DNA from: Nocardioides acrostichi
GTDB lineage: Bacteria; Actinomycetota; Actinomycetes; Propionibacteriales; Nocardioidaceae
DNA: 64,000 nt
Assembly: GCF_015319165.1 (NCBI RefSeq)
Contig: NZ_JADIVZ010000002.1
Span: forward strand, 310,001 to 374,000
Direction of reading: 5' to 3'
Part shown: piece after piece, positions 36,410 to 46,722 of the stretch
How positions within the stretch are numbered: the first letter of the stretch is position 1
Layout: each line of letters starts with the position of its first letter
Notes under the pieces: model-generated
Told to the model about the DNA's origin: nothing
The model's input: only the letters and a program-made list of their open reading frames with translations
Databases searched by the model: none
Made by a program: the position numbers and the translations under genes

Positions 36410-38146
36410 TCAGCGCGGTGGTGTGAGCAGCTCGCGCACCCTCTCGGCTCCCAGTGCGAGGAAGAGCGTGGGTAGCCGCGGGCCGCGGTCGGCGTCGACC
36501 AGCAGGTTGTAGAGCAGCTTGAAGAACGCCTTCTGGTCGGCCTTGACCTGATCGGTCGGGTCGTCGTCGAGACCCAGGCCGCGGCCCAGCTTCGGGACGC
36601 CGTAGATCAAGGACGTCAGGGGCTCGAGCTCGAGGGTGTCGGGCAGCCGGTCGAGCAACTGCGCCAGCCACAGCTGCTCGTCGTCGTCGAGCGCGGCCAG
36701 GCGGGCGGCGTCCGGGTGCTCGCGCACGGTGGTGCGCTGGTGCTCGGGCACGTACTCGCTCATCCACGTCATCGCCTTGCCCAGGCGGGGCTGGAGCTGG
36801 TCGATGCTCGCGTGCTCGTGCCCGACGTCGCTCACGATGCGTCCGATCAGCTCGGCGCTGCCCGCGGTCACGTCGGCCACCGACGACAGCAGCCGGAACG
36901 GGACGACGACCTCGGGCGTCGGCAGCGTGCCGGCCGCCGCGGTGGCGGCCGCGCGCTCGAAGGCGAGCGTCTGGGCGTCGCGCCGCTCGGGGTCGGCCAC
37001 CTTGCGGGTCAGGGCGTCCCACTCGTCGTAGAGGCGCACCATCTCGGGGCCGAAGTCGACGTTGAAGGCCTGTTTGGGCTGGCGGCGCACGTAGAGCCAC
37101 CGCAGGATCGGTGCCTCGAGGATCCGCAGCGCGTCGGCCGCGGTGGGCACCCCGCCGGCGGAGGAGGACATCTTCACCTGGCCGCCGGCCCCCACGAAGG
37201 AGTACCCGACGAAGGACGGCGCGCGGCCGTCGTAGAGCTTCACGATGTCCTTGCCGACCGTGTAGCTGGAGCCGGGGCTGGCGTGGTCGACGCCGCCCGG
37301 CTCGAAGTCGACGCCCTCGACCGACCAGCGCATCGGCCAGTCGACCTTCCACACCAGCTTGCCCTCGGGCTGGGTCGCGACGTTGGTGACGCCCTCGAAG
37401 TGGCAGGCCGTGCAGGTGTAGGAGAGGTCGGTGGTCTCGTCGTCGTAGGAGGTGAGGGTGACCGTGTCGCGTCCGCAGTCGCGGCAGTAGGGCTTGTACG
37501 GGAAGCGCGCGAGGTCACCCGGCTCGCCTTGCCCGCCCGGCTCGTCGTCCTCGTCGGCGACGGACTCGGCCAGCGCGGCGGCCTCCTGCTCCGACTCCGC
37601 CTCGGGCGCCGCCTTGGTGCGGTACCGCGCCAGCACGCGCTCGATGTCCTCGCGATGCCGGATCGCGTGCAGCACCTGCTCGGTGTAGCGGCCGGCGCGG
37701 TAGGCCTCGGTCTGCGACACCTCCTCCATCTCGACGCCCATCTCGCGCAGGGAGGTGACCAGCGGCTCCTTGAAGTGCTCGGCCCAGGAGGTGTGGCACC
37801 CCCACGGATCGGGCACGGCCGAGAGCGGGCGGCCGATGTGCTCGCTCCACGAGGCGTCGACGCCGGCGGGCACCTTGCGGAAGCGGTCGTAGTCGTCCCA
37901 GCTGTGCAGATGGCGTACCGGGAGGCCGCGGCGGCGGATCTCCTCGGCGACGAAGTGCACCGTGAGGAACTCGCGCAGGTTGCCCAGGTGCACGGGCCCG
38001 GAGGGGCTCGCGCCCGAGGCACAGGTCACGATCCGGCCGTCGGTGAGGGCCTCCTCGCCACCGGCGTGCCGGATCGCGTCGTCGGCGGCCCGGGTCACCC
38101 AGTCCGAGGGGGTCTGGGGAGCACCGTTCGATCCGCGTCGTGACAT
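36410..38146 (-). CDS. lysS: Lysyl-tRNA synthetase, class I
   Basis: 578 residues of the class I (archaeal-type, LysK) enzyme, unrelated to class II LysRS. HIGH-like PVHLGN at residues 51-56 within GASPSGPVHLGNLREF, and KMSSS-type VKMSSSAGGVPT near residue 323, define the Rossmann catalytic domain; a CxxC...CxxC zinc ribbon (YCRDCGRD, YTCTACHF) is inserted; the C-terminal helical bundle recognises the anticodon. Several actinobacteria have only this form or both; no class II gene is in the window. ATG 38146 is preceded 8 nt away by TAGCGT. Confidence 0.93.
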   Translation of the reverse strand: MSRRGSNGAPQTPSDWVTRAADDAIRHAGGEEALTDGRIVTCASGASPSGPVHLGNLREFLTVHFVAEEIRRRGLPVRHLHSWDDYDRFRKVPAGVDASWSEHIGRPLSAVPDPWGCHTSWAEHFKEPLVTSLREMGVEMEEVSQTEAYRAGRYTEQVLHAIRHREDIERVLARYRTKAAPEAESEQEAAALAESVADEDDEPGGQGEPGDLARFPYKPYCRDCGRDTVTLTSYDDETTDLSYTCTACHFEGVTNVATQPEGKLVWKVDWPMRWSVEGVDFEPGGVDHASPGSSYTVGKDIVKLYDGRAPSFVGYSFVGAGGQVKMSSSAGGVPTAADALRILEAPILRWLYVRRQPKQAFNVDFGPEMVRLYDEWDALTRKVADPERRDAQTLAFERAAATAAAGTLPTPEVVVPFRLLSSVADVTAGSAELIGRIVSDVGHEHASIDQLQPRLGKAMTWMSEYVPEHQRTTVREHPDAARLAALDDDEQLWLAQLLDRLPDTLELEPLTSLIYGVPKLGRGLGLDDDPTDQVKADQKAFFKLLYNLLVDADRGPRLPTLFLALGAERVRELLTPPR

Positions 38147-38243
38147 GGTTCCGCACGCTACCGGAGCGAGCGCCGCGCCTGGGCGCCCGGACCGCCCCCG
38201 CACGAGGGCACACGAAGGGCCTGGGGCTCGCTACCCTCTGCGG

Positions 38244-39233
38244 GTGCCCCAGCCCGAGTCCGTGATCGCCGCCCTGGGCTACTCCCGCGCCACGGATCGG
38301 CTCTACCACCAGGTGCTCGGCCAGTCCGGTCGCGAGATGGTCTCCATCGCCCATGCACTGCTGATGACCCCGAACGAGCTGATGGCCCAGATCGAGCCGC
38401 TGGTGATCGCCGGGCTGGCGCGGATCGAGGACTCCCGCGTCTTCGTCACCACCCCGGCCGAGGCCACCGCGCACCTGGTCGCTGAGTCTGCCGAGGCGGT
38501 GCGGGCCACCAACGCGCGGCTGGAGGCGGTGGCCCGCGCGATCCCGTTCCTCACCGCCAGCAACGTGCGACCCGCCCCCGGCGCGGTCACGGGGGTCGAG
38601 CCGGTCGACGGCGAGATCAGTTCCGGCGGCAACCCCGTCGAGCTGCTGACCGCGCTCATCCGTGCGAGCAGCGGCGACCTCCTCTGGCTGCGGCCCGACC
38701 AGTTCCGCGAGCCCCGCGAGGACGCCATGGCCGAGGTGATCGCCGAGCAGGTCGCGCGCGGACGCCGCTCGCGCGCGATCTACCCGGTGCGGGCGGCCAC
38801 GGAGGCTTCGCGCACGGTGCGGATGCGCTCCGCGGTCGGCGAGGAGATCCGGCTGCTGCCCACCCTGCCGACCCGGCTGCTCATCATCGGCACCACGCAC
38901 GCGATCCTGCCCGAGCCGCTCGGCTACATGGACGAGCCCCGCTCACTGGTGCGTCAGAAGGGCTGGGTCGAGGCGCTCACCGCCTGGTTCGAGCTGCTCT
39001 GGTCGCAGGCCACGCCGATGGCCGAGGGCTCCACCCGAGGTACGATGACCGACGACATGCGCCGGTTCCTGGTGCAGGAGCTCGCCGTCGGCGCTCAGGA
39101 CGAGCAGATCGCCCGGCGCCTCGGCGTCAGTCTGCGCACCGTGCGTCGGCGTATCGCCGAGCTGATGCGCGAGCTCGACGCGGAGTCGAGGTTCCAGGCC
39201 GGCGCCGAGGCCGCCAAACGCGGGTGGCTGTGA
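38244..39233 (+). CDS. Transcriptional regulator with TrmB-like N-terminus and LuxR-type HTH C-terminus
   Basis: 329 residues. Residues 1-75 look like a TrmB-type winged helix (ALGYSRATDRLYHQVLGQSG, MTPNELMAQIEPLVIAGLAR), the middle is an unassigned ligand or phospholipase-D-like region, and the C-terminal 60 residues are a LuxR/FixJ HTH (LAVGAQDEQIARRLGVSLRTVRRRIAELM; shown as LAVGAQDEQIARRLGVS and LRTVRRRIAELM). GTG 38244 is preceded 6 nt away by TACCCT, so probably leaderless. Divergent from lysS with a 97-bp gap; target genes unknown. Confidence 0.78.
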   Translation: MPQPESVIAALGYSRATDRLYHQVLGQSGREMVSIAHALLMTPNELMAQIEPLVIAGLARIEDSRVFVTTPAEATAHLVAESAEAVRATNARLEAVARAIPFLTASNVRPAPGAVTGVEPVDGEISSGGNPVELLTALIRASSGDLLWLRPDQFREPREDAMAEVIAEQVARGRRSRAIYPVRAATEASRTVRMRSAVGEEIRLLPTLPTRLLIIGTTHAILPEPLGYMDEPRSLVRQKGWVEALTAWFELLWSQATPMAEGSTRGTMTDDMRRFLVQELAVGAQDEQIARRLGVSLRTVRRRIAELMRELDAESRFQAGAEAAKRGWL

Positions 39234-39249
39234 CCTCTCCGGGCGTCGG

Positions 39250-40164
39250 CTACGGCACGAACATCGTGTAGGCGCCAGCCTCGACCCGCCAGGTTCGGTG
39301 CCGCTCCGGACCGTAGATCTCGCCGTCGGCCGAGCAGTGGAACGGCTCGCCGGCCACCGAGACCGTGCTGCCGCGCAGGTACACGACATCGTCGCGTTCG
39401 GGGTGTCGACCGCGCACCAGGTCGGCCACGTAGCCCAGCCGCGCCACCGGCCCGATCGACCGCGAGACCATGACATCGGCCTTGCCGTCGCCGGGGTCTG
39501 CGTCGGGCGTGAGCTCGGTGCCACCGCCGACGGCCGCCCCGTTGCCCACGGCGACCATGAGCACCGGTTGGTCGACGTCGACGACGAGCGCGCCGTCCAC
39601 CTCGACGCGTAGACGCACGAACGGCGGCTTGACGGCGGCGAGGGCCGCGCCGATCGGGTAGCCCAGCTTGCCGAGGTTGACCTTTCCGACACCGAGCTTG
39701 CCGAGGCGGCCCTTCCACCGGTCGGCGCGGCGGCTGGCCTGGGCGCCGGCGCCGACGTGCACGTGGTTGACCACGACCTCGCCGACCTCGTCGACGATGA
39801 GGTCGAGGCGGCGTCGTCGGCCGGCCAGGACGACGCGGGCGGCGCCCTCGATGTCGAGCGGGATGTCGTTGCCCCGGGCGAAGTCGTTGCCGGTGCCCAG
39901 GGGCAACAAGCCGAGCACCCGGTCGGTCAGCTCGTGTCGCCGCTGGAGCGCCGAGACGACCGCGTGCATGCTGCCGTCGCCGCCGGCCACGATGATCGGC
40001 CGCGAGCCGGCGCGGTGCAGCACGCCGTTGAGCTCACCGGGGTCGGAGGTGCCGGCGACCTCGACGGAGGTCTCGGCACGCAGCACGGCCAGGCCCCGCT
40101 CGAGCGTCTCGTCGTCGGCGGTGCCGGCGTCGCTGTTCTTGATCACGAGCAAGGGCTCCACCAT
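39250..40164 (-). CDS. Diacylglycerol/lipid kinase family protein
   Basis: 304 residues of the DAGK catalytic family: GGDGSMHAVVSAL (nucleotide loop) near residue 62, LPLGTGNDFARG near residue 88, and a C-terminal beta domain (LMVAVGNGAAVGGGTELTPD, CSADGEIYGPERH). It phosphorylates a lipid such as diacylglycerol, sphingosine-like bases or a polyprenol-linked lipid at the membrane; the substrate is not predictable. ATG 40164. Convergent with the LuxR-type gene (16 bp) and divergent from purA. Confidence 0.87.
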   Translation of the reverse strand: MVEPLLVIKNSDAGTADDETLERGLAVLRAETSVEVAGTSDPGELNGVLHRAGSRPIIVAGGDGSMHAVVSALQRRHELTDRVLGLLPLGTGNDFARGNDIPLDIEGAARVVLAGRRRRLDLIVDEVGEVVVNHVHVGAGAQASRRADRWKGRLGKLGVGKVNLGKLGYPIGAALAAVKPPFVRLRVEVDGALVVDVDQPVLMVAVGNGAAVGGGTELTPDADPGDGKADVMVSRSIGPVARLGYVADLVRGRHPERDDVVYLRGSTVSVAGEPFHCSADGEIYGPERHRTWRVEAGAYTMFVP

Positions 40165-40265
40165 CCGGACCTTAGGGCACGCTCCCTGACCCACGGCTGC
40201 GAACGGCGAGCGATCGGGAGCCGCGACCCGGGCGAGCGCCGAGACCGCGGCCTCACCTTTGGTAG

Positions 40266-41630
<1,365 letters not shown>

Positions 41631-41636
41631 GGGGTC

Positions 41637-41736
41637 TCGTACAGCGGCGTACACAACGGGGCCGTCGGGCGGCGGGCAGCCCCGTCTCAGGCGGCGCCGC
41701 AGGTCTGGCACGGGCGTTGTGTACGCCGCTGTACGA
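41637..41736. repeat. Perfect 22-bp inverted repeat at the purA/DUF559 convergent ends
   Basis: The arm at 41637-41658 (TCGTACAGCGGCGTACAC plus AACG) is the exact reverse complement of 41715-41736, with a 56-bp spacer. The left arm is intergenic; the right arm codes for VVQRRTQR, near the end of the DUF559 gene (stop at 41687). Each arm is itself partly palindromic (GTACAGCGGCGTAC). It could end transcription from both sides, or be the remnant of a small mobile unit. No target-site duplication was seen. Confidence 0.85.
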
Positions 41737-42580
41737 CGGCCCGCACCGTGGCCGTGACCGAGGAGGGGTGCAGGACCACCTGCTCCCAGCTGAAGCGCAG
41801 CACCAGCCACCCCGCGGCGACGAACGCGTTGTACCTGATGCAGTCGCGGTCGAGAGCCGCCCGGTCGCCGTGCCACGCGAACGAGTCGGCCTCGAGGACC
41901 AGCCGCAACCGCTCGTCGACCAGGTCGGGGCGGCCCAGCCAGTGCGGGTCGCGCACGTCGACCTGGGCGACGACGCGGAGCCCCGGCACGCGGAGGCAGG
42001 CGTGTCGTAGCGCCGACTCGAACGGGTTGTCGGCGAACCGGGTGGCTCGCTGCGCGACCCACCGGGCCCGCTGGGAACCCGGTCCACGCAGGTCGCGGGC
42101 GATCGCTAGCAGGTGGGGTCGGCTGACGCCGGAGCGCAGCGCCGAGTCGGCGACCGCGAGGGCCTCACGCTCGTCGGGTAGACGCAGGCAGTCGGCCAGG
42201 GTGCGGTCCGGCCGGGTTGCCCCGTCGGCCGTGTCGTCCGGGGCCAGGTCGGAGCGGTGGAGGGTGACGCCGCCCGTCGAGACCACCCGACGGTTGCGCC
42301 GGACCGTGACCTCTGGCGGGTCCGGCTCGGTGAGCACGCCCCACCCGTGCAGCAGCGCCGCGCTGCGGTGCGACACCGTGCCTCCGACGGCCGCCGCTGC
42401 GGTGAGCGATGACGTCACCCCGGCCTGTGCGTAGACCCCCCGCGCCACCGCCACGACCTCGCCTTGGCGCAAGCCCTCGTCGACGGCTCGCCGCCCGCAG
42501 ACCTCCACCAGCCTGGCGCGCGTCGCCACGCCACCCAGCTCGGCCAGCGCCCGCGCCGGGGTGAGGGTCTCGTCGTCCAC
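41687..42580 (-). CDS. DUF559 nuclease-like protein with AbiEi-like N-terminal domain
   Basis: 297 residues. Residues 1-65 (ALAELGGVATRARLVEVCGR, VAVARGVYA) look like the winged helix of AbiEi-type antitoxin/regulator proteins; residues 185-285 carry the DUF559/Vsr-like PD-(D/E)xK fold, with LVLEADSFAWHGDRAALDRDC giving the E-A-D and downstream AGWLVLRFSWEQV. Such two-domain proteins are very common in Nocardioides-like genomes, often in many copies; their role is unknown. GTG 42580 has CAGGCT 6 nt before it. The last codons lie in an inverted-repeat arm. Confidence 0.72.
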   Translation of the reverse strand: MDDETLTPARALAELGGVATRARLVEVCGRRAVDEGLRQGEVVAVARGVYAQAGVTSSLTAAAAVGGTVSHRSAALLHGWGVLTEPDPPEVTVRRNRRVVSTGGVTLHRSDLAPDDTADGATRPDRTLADCLRLPDEREALAVADSALRSGVSRPHLLAIARDLRGPGSQRARWVAQRATRFADNPFESALRHACLRVPGLRVVAQVDVRDPHWLGRPDLVDERLRLVLEADSFAWHGDRAALDRDCIRYNAFVAAGWLVLRFSWEQVVLHPSSVTATVRAVVQRRTQRPCQTCGAA

Positions 42581-42709
42581 ACCCGCAGCCTGCCGCGGAC
42601 CGGCGTCGTCCGTCGGCCCCGTCCACAGGCGGTTCGCGGGTACAGTGCCGCTCGCTGCGCGTCGCACAGCGCCATCGGGCCGGGCTGTCGGCCGCCTCGG
42701 GAGCTCGCT

Positions 42710-44754
42710 GTGCCGCGTCCTGCCCTCTTCGCCGCTGCTGTCCTCATCGTGACCCTGCTCGTGCCGACGGCGGCGTCGGCCGATGCCGAGCCTTCGTGCC
42801 GGATCCTGGCCAGGACCGCCCTCGACGGGGTGGTGCGCTCGACCGACTGGGAGGTGCCGGCGGGCGCTGGGAGCGTCGAGGGCTGCACCACGCTCGACGT
42901 GGCCTCCGGCTCCGAGGTCGAGTTCGTGGCGTCGTACGACTCTCGCGTCGGCTGGGCCCGTGTGGTCGACGACAACGGCGAGCAGCAGTGCAGGTTCTCG
43001 GCGGACCAGGCCGGCGCCGTGTGCCCCCTGACCGGCCGCGCGCCCTTCCGGCTCTGGACGACCACACGGTCCGACGAGACCTGGGCGCTGGGCCTCGTCC
43101 GCCTCGACGACTCCTCCAGCTGCCCCGAGCTGGAGCCCGCGGCGTACTTCACCGCCGGCGGCACGAGCGCTGCCGTCGACGGCTCGGGCGACGACTTCGC
43201 GATGTGCTGGACGGTCGATCCCGCTGGGCTGGGATCCGTGACTGTACTGTCGGCGGCCCCCGCCGGCGGCGGCCAGGGGGTCGCATCCGTGACTCCACCT
43301 CACCACACCACCGCCGCTTGCCGGCAGTTCTACGACAGTGACGGAGACGTCTTCCAGCGCGAGCAGCACACCGTCTGTCGACCCGGCGCGACCGCCGACC
43401 CTGACGACCCTGACGACCGAGCGGCGGTCGTCGTGGTGCCGGACCAGGGGAGCCCGCGATGGTCCGTCGCCGTGCGACCTGTGGCAGACGGCTCCTCGTG
43501 CCAGACGGGCACCGAGAACGGCGCCGCGGCGACGGGCACGATCGGGAGCCCGCTGGAGCTCGACTGCTACCGCTTCGAGCCAGGCACCCCCGTCGCGGCT
43601 CACGAGGGGTTCGTCTTCGGCGGCCGGGTGACCGATCAACAGCCCGCTGTGGGTCAGGGTCTGCGGGTGGGCTGGTCGTGGGTCACATCGACCGGCTGGC
43701 GTGCGTGGTGTGAGGAGGACGACTGTCAGCCACCGACTGACGTGCCCGTCGTGGCGGTGGTCATGGGCGGCGACGTGGGCTCTCAGGACTACGGGGTCGC
43801 CCTGCACGAAGTGCAGGGTGTGGATGCAGCGGCGCCCCGCTGTGTCTCGCCGGACCTGACCCAGGGTCCGGTCACCGTGCAGGTCGTGCTCGACCACGAG
43901 CACCCCATCGCCTGCATGGCGGCGGTACTGGGCACGCAGCCGGCGCAGGATCTCCGGCTCGATGCCCCAGACGGTGCTGTCGTTCCCGTCGCGTGGGCAG
44001 ACACGCCCCACGGTGGCCTTCGGCCTTGCCTGGTGTCTGCGGACGACGGCCCGACGAGGCTGACGTGCCGCGGTGATGACCTCGTCCGTGAAGGTGCCGG
44101 AACCGGGGTCATCTCCGAGACCGGCACCGTCGTGCTGCGTCGTCCGCCCGGTGTCGAGAGCCTTACGATCGACCTGCGTCTGTCGTGCAGCGACGACGAG
44201 CCGTGCGGGGACCGGACGAGATCCCGGACCAGCAGATCGCGGTACCGGCCGACGACCCGGTGGTCGACGGTCGGCTCTACGCCCCGCCGCTGACGTGGTG
44301 GCCGACTCCCGTCACCACGGCCTGGCAGTGGCTCCGCGACGGTAGGCCCATCGACGGTGCCGACAGGGCCACCTACAAGCCGCGCGCCGGCGACCGCGGC
44401 CACGCGGTGTCGGTGCGCATCACGACGAGCCGCCGCTTCTACCGCGACGGCGTGTACGAATCCGACGCCCGCAGGATCGGGTGGGGGCGTCGACCCCAGG
44501 CCACTGCGCGCCCCTCCTTCGTGACGCCCGCGCTCCCGGGCGGGGTCGTTCGCGTGAGCCGTGGGCACTGGACCCAGCGGCCCACGGACTACACCTTCAC
44601 CTGGTCCTCCGACGGGCGCGTCCTGGGGCACCGGCGCTCGCTCCGCGTTCCGCGGGGTCTCGCAGGACGGCTGCTCACCCTCGAGGTCGTGGCGCATCGT
44701 GCCGGGCATCGCGACGGTCGGGCGACGGTTCGTACCAGGGTGTTCCGCGGCTAG
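42710..44754 (+). pseudogene. Secreted Cys-rich protein gene with C-terminal Ig-like repeat, broken by a frameshift
   Basis: The first frame runs from GTG 42710 to a stop at 44293 (527 residues) with a signal peptide (PRPALFAAAVLIVTLLVPTA, cleavage after ASA) and a Cys-rich extracellular region of unknown family. Its last about 30 residues turn into Arg/Ser/Thr-rich nonsense after SCSDDEPCG. From there a second frame (to 44754) continues sensibly: PDEIPDQQIAVPADDP, then PPLTWWPTPVTTAWQWLRDG and AGDRGHAVSVRITTS, typical of actinobacterial Ig-like cell-surface repeats. One missing base at the GGGG run 44207-44210 would join the frames into about 681 residues. Real mutation and homopolymer sequencing error cannot be told apart here. 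Confidence 0.72.
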
Positions 44755-44764
44755 GGTTCGGCTC

Positions 44765-46024
44765 GTGAAGGCACTCGTGATCGGCACCGGCGGCCGCGAG
44801 CACGCGCTCGCCCGGGCGCTCTCCCTCGACCCCGGCGTCACGGAGGTGCACGCGGCGCCCGGCAACCCCGGGATCGCAGCGGTGGCGACCCTGCACGACG
44901 TCGACGCGATGGACGGCGAGGCAGTGGCCGACCTGGCCGTCTCGCTCGGCGTCGACCTCGTCGTGGTGGGGCCGGAGGCGCCGCTGGTGGCGGGGGTCTC
45001 CGACGCCGTCCGCGCGCGGGGTGTGGCGGTGTTCGGCCCGAGCGCCGCCGCCGCGCAGCTGGAGGGGTCGAAGGCGTTCGCGAAGGAGGTCATGGAGGCC
45101 GCCGGGGTGCCGACCGCGGCCGCACTCGTGTGCGAGACGCCGGTCGAGGTGCAGGCCGCGCTCGACGCCTACGGCCCGCCGTACGTCGTGAAGGACGACG
45201 GCCTCGCCGCCGGCAAGGGCGTGGTCGTCACCGACGACCGCGACGCCGCCGTCGAGCACGCGGCCGCGTGCGGACGGGTCGTGATCGAGGAGTTCCTCGA
45301 CGGCCCGGAGGTCTCGCTGTTCGCCATCTGCGGGTGGAGCGAGACCGACGGCGCGACCGTCTACCCGCTGCAGCCCGCGCAGGACTTCAAGCGGGCCCTC
45401 GACGGCGACGAAGGCCCCAACACCGGCGGCATGGGCGCGTACACACCGCTGCCCTGGGCGCCCGAGGGCCTGGTCGAGGAGGTGCTCGACACCGTCCTGA
45501 GGCCGACCGTCGAGGAGCTCGCGCGCCGCGGCACCCCGTTCACCGGGCTGCTCTACGCCGGCCTCGCGCTCACCTCGCGCGGCGTGCGCGTCGTCGAGTT
45601 CAACGTGCGCTGGGGCGACCCCGAGACCCAGCCCCTGCTGGCCCTGCTCGACTCCCCGCTCGGCGCGCTGCTGCTCGGCTCGGCCGACGGCACGCTCGCC
45701 TCGGTGCCCGCCCCGGTCTTCGCCGACGGCGCCGCGGTGGGCGTCGTGCTGGCCAGCGGGGGCTACCCCGCGTCGTCGTCGAAGGGCGACGTGATCCGCG
45801 GGCTCGTCGACGCGGAGGCGCTCGAGGGGGTGCACGTCATCCACGCCGGCACGGCCACCGTCGAGCGCGCCACCGTCACGGCCGGGGGGCGCGTGCTGGC
45901 GGTCGTCGGCACCGGCGAGACCCTCGCCGCCGCCCGCGAGCGCGCCTACGACGGCGTCGCCCAGATCGAGTTCGACGGCGCCCAGCACCGCACGGACATC
46001 GCCCTCGACGCAGCCACGGAGTAG
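44765..46024 (+). CDS. purD: Phosphoribosylamine-glycine ligase (GAR synthetase)
   Basis: 419 residues, ATP-grasp enzyme for step two of purine synthesis. MKALVIGTGGREHALAR is the family N-terminus; PYVVKDDGLAAGKGVVV is the ATP-grasp lid; GPNTGGMGAYTPLPW and FNVRWGDPETQPLL hold metal and substrate residues. GTG 44765 lies 7 nt after TAGGGT (44752-44757), a leaderless arrangement, so purD has its own promoter although the broken gene ends just 10 bp before it. Confidence 0.95.
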   Translation: MKALVIGTGGREHALARALSLDPGVTEVHAAPGNPGIAAVATLHDVDAMDGEAVADLAVSLGVDLVVVGPEAPLVAGVSDAVRARGVAVFGPSAAAAQLEGSKAFAKEVMEAAGVPTAAALVCETPVEVQAALDAYGPPYVVKDDGLAAGKGVVVTDDRDAAVEHAAACGRVVIEEFLDGPEVSLFAICGWSETDGATVYPLQPAQDFKRALDGDEGPNTGGMGAYTPLPWAPEGLVEEVLDTVLRPTVEELARRGTPFTGLLYAGLALTSRGVRVVEFNVRWGDPETQPLLALLDSPLGALLLGSADGTLASVPAPVFADGAAVGVVLASGGYPASSSKGDVIRGLVDAEALEGVHVIHAGTATVERATVTAGGRVLAVVGTGETLAAARERAYDGVAQIEFDGAQHRTDIALDAATE

Positions 46025-46121
46025 CCCCGCAGAGGCCTCGAGGACGGCGCCCGCGGGGCGTCGGCGACCTGGTCCATGGTGGTGCCGGGAGTGTTCTCGG
46101 GGTCATCATGGAGGTCTGGGT

Positions 46122-46709
46122 GTGGTCGTGCCGGTCGTCGCTGGAGGGCGTGTGGAGGTCGCGGAGGAGCCGTTGCGGCGGTTCCGGATGTCGTGGGAGG
46201 AGTACCTCCGGCTGCCCGACGACGCGCGTGCGGAGTTCGTCGACGGCGAGGTCGTGGTGAGTCCGCGGCCGAGCCACCGGCACGGGGTGGTGGTCGGGCG
46301 CCTCATGCGTGCACCGATGCAGGCTCTCCCGGATCTCGAGGTCGTGCCGGAGGCGGGTCTCCGGCTGCCGGGGGACCGGCTACGCGGCCCCGACATCGCC
46401 GTCTTCGACGCCGTGCAGTCCACCACGTTCGCCGAGGAGCCTCCCGTGCTGGTGGTCGAGGTGCTCTCGCCGAGCACCCGCACCGAGGACACGGTGCGCA
46501 AGCCGATGGAGTACGCGTCGGCGGACATCGCCCAGCTCTGGCTGGCCGACCCCGAGCTGCGCCGCCTCGACGTGCTCGACCTGGTCGACGGGGCCTGGGA
46601 GCCGGTGCTGGCACTGGACGACGACCACCCGGCCGGTGAGGTGACGGTGGGCGAGCACGGCGTCGTCCGCCTCGAACTCGCCGACGTGCTCCCACCCGCC
46701 GCCGGGTGA
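46122..46709 (+). CDS. Uma2-family (DUF820) restriction-endonuclease-fold protein
   Basis: 195 residues. RMSWEEYLRLPDDARAEFVDGEVVVSPRPS (in two parts: MSWEEYLRLPD, AEFVDGEVVVSPRPS), the RGPDIAVFDAV strand and LVVEVLSPSTRTED give the D...E-x-L-S-P-S-T pattern of Uma2 PD-(D/E)xK proteins. These are widespread in cyanobacteria and actinobacteria and tied to mobile DNA, but their true function is not known. The start is uncertain: GTG 46122 or ATG 46188. It is inserted between purD and purB. Confidence 0.78.
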   Translation: MVVPVVAGGRVEVAEEPLRRFRMSWEEYLRLPDDARAEFVDGEVVVSPRPSHRHGVVVGRLMRAPMQALPDLEVVPEAGLRLPGDRLRGPDIAVFDAVQSTTFAEEPPVLVVEVLSPSTRTEDTVRKPMEYASADIAQLWLADPELRRLDVLDLVDGAWEPVLALDDDHPAGEVTVGEHGVVRLELADVLPPAAG

Positions 46710-46722
46710 GAGAATCGGGCAG

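Noticed and set aside
44200..44220. Programmed -1 frameshift in the secreted-protein gene
   Set aside because: There is no X-XXY-YYZ slippery heptamer and no clear downstream pseudoknot; a simple one-base loss at GGGG explains the data better.
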